Source: Clostridiales bacterium (GTDB lineage: Bacteria > Bacillota > Clostridia > Oscillospirales > Acutalibacteraceae). Taken from it: 36,655 bases of DNA. The stretch spans positions 1 through 36,655 of the forward strand of contig JAAYSC010000004.1 in the NCBI GenBank assembly GCA_012524025.1, given 5' to 3'. The notes under the pieces are model-generated. The model worked only from the letters and a program-made list of their open reading frames with translations, was not told the origin of the DNA and ran no database searches. Every line of letters starts with the position of its first letter. Position 1 is the stretch's first letter. Below are positions 33,101 to 36,655 of the stretch, piece by piece. The position numbers and the translations under genes are program-made.

Positions 33101-34216
33101 TTACCACCGGAGCGATTTTATGGTCTGCACAACTTTGAGCAAGTCTTCTGTTTTCATTTTTGTGTCGCTGGGTAAGCAGACCCCGTTTTCAAAAATTTCT
33201 TCCTCCACATTAGCGCCAAAATAATCACAAGCCTGATAATAGGGCTGCAAGTGCATGGGCTTCCAAATTGGGCGTGCTTCAATATTTTCCGCCGCTAAAG
33301 TATCTAAAACATCTGCCGGACGAACCTTGCCAACCAAGCTTATGCAGGTAAGCCAACAGTTGGGCCGGCTCCATTCATTAAGGGGCATCATGCTCAAACC
33401 GGGTAGGTCTGCCAATTCTTTTGCATAGAAATCATATATAGCGCGTTTTTGGCGGACCCTTTCTTCCAAAACCTTGAGTTGGCCACGGCCGATGCCGGCA
33501 CAGACATTGCTCATGCGGTAATTAAAGCCCAACTCGCTGTGTTGGTAATGGGGGGCCGGGTCACGCGCTTGGGTGGCCCAAAATCGGGTTTTGGCAATTC
33601 TTTCACCATCGTTACTGACTAACATTCCGCCGCAAGAAGCAGTGATTATTTTATTGCCGTTAAAAGAGTAAACACCAAAATCACACATGCTGCCAGTGTG
33701 TCTGCCCTTATAGGTAGTGCCCAAGCTTTCGGCTGCGTCTTCAATTAAAACAGCACCGTGCTTGTCACAAATTGTTTTTATGGCGTCAATATCCGCTGCC
33801 AGGCCGTAAAGGTGAACCACAATAACCGCCTTGGCCTCCGGGTAGGTTGCGAATGCTTCTTCCAGAGCAGCGGGGCTCATGTTCCAAGTTTCATGGTCGG
33901 AGTCAATAAAAACGGGAGTAGCGTTTTGATAAATAATGGGGTTGGCGGAAGCGGAAAAGGTAAGCGACTGGCAAAAAACAATATCCCCCGCACCCACACC
34001 GGCCGCCTTGAGCGCCAAGTGCAAGGCCGCCGTGCCGGAACTTAAGGCCGCAGCGTGGCCGATGCCGACATAAGCCGCCAGTTCGTTTTCAAACTCTGTT
34101 ACATTCTTGCCCAGGGGGGCTATCCAGTTGTTATCAAAAGCTTCTTTGACAAAGGCCATTTCATAAGCCTCATCGCTCATGTGTGGCGAAGTAAGAAATA
34201 TTTTTTTAGCGTCCAA
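33101..34216 (-). CDS. DegT/DnrJ/EryC1-type sugar aminotransferase, EpsN/PglE-like (first gene of operon)
   Basis: A 371-residue PLP aminotransferase. The run IFLTSPHMSDEAYEMAFVKE, the stretch NWIAPLGKNVTEFE and TWNMSPAALEEAF closely recall EpsN/PglE, which aminate the C-4 keto group of UDP-2-acetamido-2,6-dideoxy-hexulose. D160 (IEDAAESLG) and the Schiff-base lysine K189 (SFNGNKIITASCGG) are present. The start is TTG 34216 with GGAGAG upstream. It is the first gene after the operon promoter. The matching 4,6-dehydratase (PglF/EpsC) is not in the window and may be elsewhere. Confidence 0.9.
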   Translation of the reverse strand: MDAKKIFLTSPHMSDEAYEMAFVKEAFDNNWIAPLGKNVTEFENELAAYVGIGHAAALSSGTAALHLALKAAGVGAGDIVFCQSLTFSASANPIIYQNATPVFIDSDHETWNMSPAALEEAFATYPEAKAVIVVHLYGLAADIDAIKTICDKHGAVLIEDAAESLGTTYKGRHTGSMCDFGVYSFNGNKIITASCGGMLVSNDGERIAKTRFWATQARDPAPHYQHSELGFNYRMSNVCAGIGRGQLKVLEERVRQKRAIYDFYAKELADLPGLSMMPLNEWSRPNCWLTCISLVGKVRPADVLDTLAAENIEARPIWKPMHLQPYYQACDYFGANVEEEIFENGVCLPSDTKMKTEDLLKVVQTIKSLRW

Positions 34217-34296
34217 AAAACTCTCTCCGTCTAAACAAGTAGTGTTTTAGAAATATCAAGCATGGCACAGAAAGAACCCATTGTATTTCAAGCATA

Positions 34297-34325
34297 ATTG
34301 TACCCTAATTGAGGCCTATCGTCAA
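34297..34325 (-). promoter_or_regulatory. Promoter of the polysaccharide operon
   Basis: On the minus strand, TTGACG (34320-34325), a 17-bp spacer and TACAAT (34297-34302), with a leader of about 75 nt before the TTG start codon at 34216. The leader holds a weak hairpin (34230-34252). No regulator gene is adjacent. Confidence 0.75.
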
Positions 34326-34339
34326 GCTAAGGCGAATTG

Positions 34340-34368
34340 AAAAAGCCGACCCCCGGTCCGGGGTCGGC
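34340..34368 (-). terminator. Terminator after the membrane-protein pair
   Basis: A perfect 9-bp stem GCCGACCCC/GGGGTCGGC (34345-34353 with 34360-34368, loop of 6). On the minus strand TTTTT follows. It insulates the polysaccharide promoter from upstream transcription. Confidence 0.85.
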
Positions 34369-34385
34369 TCGGTCTTTTTATGCCT

Positions 34386-35084
34386 TCATGTTACGGTAAC
34401 ATCTATAAGGTAATTTTCAAAGCCCAGCCTTTCTTGCAGCTGGACGGACAGCAAGATTTCAAACTTGGTTCCGCTTGTAAATTCCAGGCCCGAAACCACA
34501 TAATCGGTGGTGAAGCCTTCCTTTTTTTCTTCCAGATAATGCGTTACGCCGTTAAGGGCAAAATGGTTCTTTACGGCATCATTTTTGTCCCCACGCACCA
34601 GGTTGCCTATATTAATAAAATCAGCCGGGAGCAAAGTGTCCCGCAAAGACTCCCTAATAATCAGCTTGTCGCCCTCTTTTATGTTTAATTTAAGCACCAT
34701 AGGGTCATCAACCGGTTGGTCATTGACCAAAAGCTCATATTTCCACATATTGTAAGAAAATGTGTAGATTTCGTCCCGCGAGAAAAAGAGATTGAGGCGT
34801 TCCACGGCGAACTTGTCATTAAGTTCGTCCATCTTGGTTTCCATATCCCTTTCAATCCCGGCGGCGCGGGCATAATAGCCGTCTTTTTGGTCGGTCAAAA
34901 AGTAAAAATTTTTAATACTGACGAATAAAACAGCCGCCGAGGCTATGACAGCCAGGGCCAAGAGCACCAAGCCGACAAAACGGAGAAAGTTAAAAAATAG
35001 GCGGCGCCTTTCGTTCATGTCCCTCTTGGCCATTTGGGCCAACTTTTCTTCATATTCTCTTTTTGGGGTCATATCATCAGTCAT
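34386..35084 (-). CDS. Membrane-anchored protein of unknown function (second of pair)
   Basis: A 232-residue protein I do not recognise. It has a charged cytoplasmic N-terminus of about 35 residues, one membrane helix (about 36-57) and a 170-residue outer part with a helical start (IERDMETKMDELNDKF) and a beta-rich remainder (WKYELLVNDQPV, VLKLNIKEGDKLIIRES). The layout and the pattern 'aromatic-Y-x-hydrophobic-N' match its neighbour at 35077-35763, so they are probably paralogues. ATG 35084 has AAGGTGA 5 nt upstream and overlaps the first gene's stop by 8 nt. It may act at the cell surface, but no function can be assigned. Confidence 0.7.
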   Translation of the reverse strand: MTDDMTPKREYEEKLAQMAKRDMNERRRLFFNFLRFVGLVLLALAVIASAAVLFVSIKNFYFLTDQKDGYYARAAGIERDMETKMDELNDKFAVERLNLFFSRDEIYTFSYNMWKYELLVNDQPVDDPMVLKLNIKEGDKLIIRESLRDTLLPADFINIGNLVRGDKNDAVKNHFALNGVTHYLEEKKEGFTTDYVVSGLEFTSGTKFEILLSVQLQERLGFENYLIDVTVT

Positions 35085-35763
35085 TTGCGTCACCTTCTTC
35101 TATTTCGGCGTCATCATCGTCAACATCTTTATTGTAGATAACTTCAATAATATTGTCTTCAATTTCCATCAGGCGGGCAATTTCGGGGGCAATTTCAAGC
35201 GTTATAATGTCACCCGGCTTAATGTCACTGACAAGGTAAGACAAGGTGTTGCCGTAATAATAGTCATAGATATTGTTTTCCATCTTAGAGTATTCGTTGA
35301 AGGTGACTTGCATCAAATCCTTGGCGTTTTCCTTCTTCATAATTGAGCCCATTTCAATGATATTGCGGGGCAATTGGTTTAAAGATTCTTTACCGTAATT
35401 TTCTGAAAGGAGCACCGCGACCGTCGGCCTGCGTGAATAGACTATGCTTTCGTTCTTACCCAAAGATTTGCCGTTGATGGATATACCGTAACGGATGTTC
35501 TTTTTGGCAATGCGGACCAACTGTTCTTCATTAAAACTGCCAAAGAGAGTTTTTTCAAAAGCTTCCATATTGGCCGCATAGAGCTTGTCTTCAGCCGCGC
35601 TGAAGGCAGCCAGTGATTTTTCATGCTCCACCCTGATCGCACCCAAACGGCCTTGCATAATAAAAACGCCCAAAAGCAGGGCCAGCAAAACTGCCCCCGT
35701 ACCACCGACAATGGGGATAAAGATTCTATTATTTTCGATAAACTTTCGCATTCTTTCAAGCAT
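35077..35763 (-). CDS. Membrane-anchored protein of unknown function (first of pair)
   Basis: A 228-residue protein I do not recognise. It has a short basic N-terminus, a membrane helix (about 14-37), a helical stalk (residues 40-75, rich in Ala and Glu) and a mixed domain with IRYGISINGKSL, YYYGNTLSYLVSDIKPGDIITLEI and a very acidic C-terminal tail (DVDDDDAEIEEGDAND). Topology suggests the domain lies outside the membrane. AAGGGGA lies about 10 nt before ATG 35763. It is co-transcribed with the gene at 34386-35084. It has its own promoter, next to hairpin array C. Confidence 0.7.
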   Translation of the reverse strand: MLERMRKFIENNRIFIPIVGGTGAVLLALLLGVFIMQGRLGAIRVEHEKSLAAFSAAEDKLYAANMEAFEKTLFGSFNEEQLVRIAKKNIRYGISINGKSLGKNESIVYSRRPTVAVLLSENYGKESLNQLPRNIIEMGSIMKKENAKDLMQVTFNEYSKMENNIYDYYYGNTLSYLVSDIKPGDIITLEIAPEIARLMEIEDNIIEVIYNKDVDDDDAEIEEGDAND

Positions 35764-35834
35764 AAGTTTACGGTCCCCTTTCTTTAAAGGCCCCGCAAGA
35801 AGCAGGGATTATCACCTTGTTTTATACATGATTA

Positions 35835-35864
35835 AATATAGCACGGCAAGCGCATGGATGTCAA
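35835..35864 (-). promoter_or_regulatory. Promoter of the membrane-protein pair
   Basis: On the minus strand, a perfect TTGACA (35859-35864), an 18-bp spacer and TATATT (35835-35840). It lies just inside the left edge of hairpin array C. Confidence 0.7.
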
Positions 35865-35881
35865 TACATGGCAGCCTTTGC

Positions 35882-36054
35882 GCGCGGTTAAGGCAGACTT
35901 TGTCTGCGCTTAAGGTGGGCTGCGCCCACGCTTATGGCATCGCCGCGGGCGATGCGTTGAACGATTGTGTTCTATTGCTCACCGCGCCGATAGACACCTT
36001 AAGCTATTTTTAAACGCAAAACGCAGTTTTGCCTTAAACGGCCGATTTTCGGCC
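35882..36054. repeat. Hairpin array C: two facing half-arrays without a gene
   Basis: This fills the 347-bp gap 35764-36110. On the plus strand the left half has palindromes at 35894-35906, 35916-35928 and 35938-35954, with linkers CGGTTAAGG (35885-35893), CGCTTAAGG (35907-35915) and CGCTTATGG (35929-35937). The period is exactly 22 nt for the first three linkers. The right half is inverted, with palindromes at 36017-36031 and 36040-36054 and linkers at 35997-36016 and 36032-36040. Positions 35997-36022 match 11047-11072 of array B at 24 of 26 bases. The 33 bp between the halves hold no gene. Confidence 0.85.
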
Positions 36055-36070
36055 CAATTTGTCGACCAAA

Positions 36071-36107
36071 CAAAAAATGCCCCGACCAAAGTCGGGGCAC
36101 ATTTTTT
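36071..36107 (-). terminator. Terminator after the triple-tyrosine protein gene
   Basis: A perfect 9-bp stem (36078-36086 with 36091-36099, loop CAAA). On the minus strand T-rich sequence follows the stem, just after the stop codon at 36111. Confidence 0.85.
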
Positions 36108-36110
36108 GTT

Positions 36111-36655
36111 TTAACTTACCGTAATCTCAAAGCTTTCAATCGCGTCATACTTACCGAAGGACACTTGGTTTTTAACTAGGACAGAAATTGTATATACTCC
36201 CGGTTTACGCGGTTTCCAAACGCAGTGTTGGTCTACCGAGTAGCCCTTGAGCTGCCTGGTCCTCAAGTCCTTATCATATACATAGAACTTGTAGAGCAAG
36301 TCGTCGCCGTTAGTTGCTGTGGCATTAGCCTTGAGCATGATGGGTGTTCTGGGTTTAACATTGGCTTGGAGCTCGCCCGTGTTGAGGGTGATGTTAGTGA
36401 TATTTGCCTTGGACTCGCTTGTGTCGACTACATTGACTTCGATAGATTTTGCAATCTCATAGGACCCTGCTCCCGCACCCTTGGCCCTGACTTGAAGATT
36501 GTAGGAACCTACCCTGGCTGGGGTCCACTTGAGTTCGTTACTGGTGCTCCAATCTTTTAACAAGATATAGCCGGAAGCATCGTAACGCCAGAAGGAATAT
36601 TGGACTTCATCCAAGCCTTCAGATATCGCTGTGAAGGTTACCGCTGTGCCTTTTG
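36111..36655 (-). CDS. Triple-tyrosine (Y_Y_Y) repeat protein, C-terminal part
   Basis: The frame stays open to the right edge of the window, so the gene is partial at its 5' end; about 180 residues are seen. It contains two copies of a beta-sandwich repeat: one ends with WTPARVGSYNLQVRAK, the other with WKPRKPGVYTISVLVKN, each preceded by a Y-x-F/W-x-V/R-Y-D type strand. This is the pattern of triple-tyrosine (PF07495-like) domains, often found in secreted or cell-wall proteins with many copies. It ends at its own terminator. Confidence 0.8.
   Translation of the reverse strand, partial: KGTAVTFTAISEGLDEVQYSFWRYDASGYILLKDWSTSNELKWTPARVGSYNLQVRAKGAGAGSYEIAKSIEVNVVDTSESKANITNITLNTGELQANVKPRTPIMLKANATATNGDDLLYKFYVYDKDLRTRQLKGYSVDQHCVWKPRKPGVYTISVLVKNQVSFGKYDAIESFEITVS

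Noticed and set aside
1..36655. tRNA or rRNA genes, phage genes or transposases
   Set aside because: I saw no cloverleaf-like or rRNA-like sequence and no protein with integrase, transposase or phage motifs.

Overview
The window looks like a chromosome segment of a low-to-mid GC Firmicute, most likely an anaerobic Clostridia-type bacterium. Evidence: strong AGGAGG ribosome binding sites, near-consensus sigma-A promoters with 17-18 bp spacers, the rpsF-ssb-rpsR operon, TTTTCCACA-type DnaA boxes, a Wzz-tyrosine kinase fusion and class I [4Fe-4S] fumarase-type subunits. The species cannot be named from the sequence.

Layout. (1) 1-5.3 kb is a housekeeping block: a hydroxypyruvate isomerase-like TIM barrel (+), an FAD-dependent dehydrogenase (-), a short-chain dehydrogenase, endonuclease III and an 8-oxoguanine glycosylase (all +). 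A cluster of DnaA boxes lies between the two DNA repair genes, and a repeat element has run into the 3' end of the glycosylase gene. (2) 5.5-7.7 kb (-) is rpsF-ssb-rpsR-fba, with a consensus promoter and a structured leader. (3) 7.7-34.3 kb (-) is one surface-polysaccharide operon of about 26.5 kb. It has a clear promoter at 34.3 kb and a clear terminator at 7.7 kb. (4) 34.4-35.8 kb (-) is a pair of related membrane-anchored proteins of unknown function with their own promoter. (5) 36.1 kb to the end (-) is the C-terminal part of a protein with triple-tyrosine (Y_Y_Y) repeats.

The polysaccharide operon encodes a Wzx/Wzy-type pathway. It holds a PglC/EpsL-like priming transferase, two PLP aminotransferases for 4-amino sugars, WecB/WecC enzymes for UDP-ManNAcA, CapE/CapF/CapG enzymes for UDP-L-FucNAc, two glycosyltransferases, a flippase, a polymerase, a frameshifted acyltransferase and a Wzz-kinase with an unusually tyrosine-rich tail. 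In its middle, between sugar genes, is a block of nine non-sugar enzymes: class I fumarase/tartrate dehydratase alpha and beta subunits, a CitE-like C-C lyase, three ATP-grasp proteins, a U32-like TIM-barrel protein, an MmgE/PrpD protein and a 2-hydroxyacid dehydrogenase. I infer that this block makes an unusual hydroxy- or dicarboxylic acid and ligates it, probably as an amide, to an amino sugar of the polymer or to a related acceptor.

The most unusual non-coding signal is a repeat family at two loci (10.49-11.22 kb and 35.88-36.05 kb). It consists of short palindromes that differ in sequence, separated by a conserved 9-nt linker close to CGYTTAWGG, with a period of about 22 nt. At both loci two arrays face each other. 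At the first they enclose a four-helix-bundle protein gene inserted between capF and capG; at the second they enclose no gene. This resembles a CRISPR array turned inside out, with constant linkers and variable palindromes.
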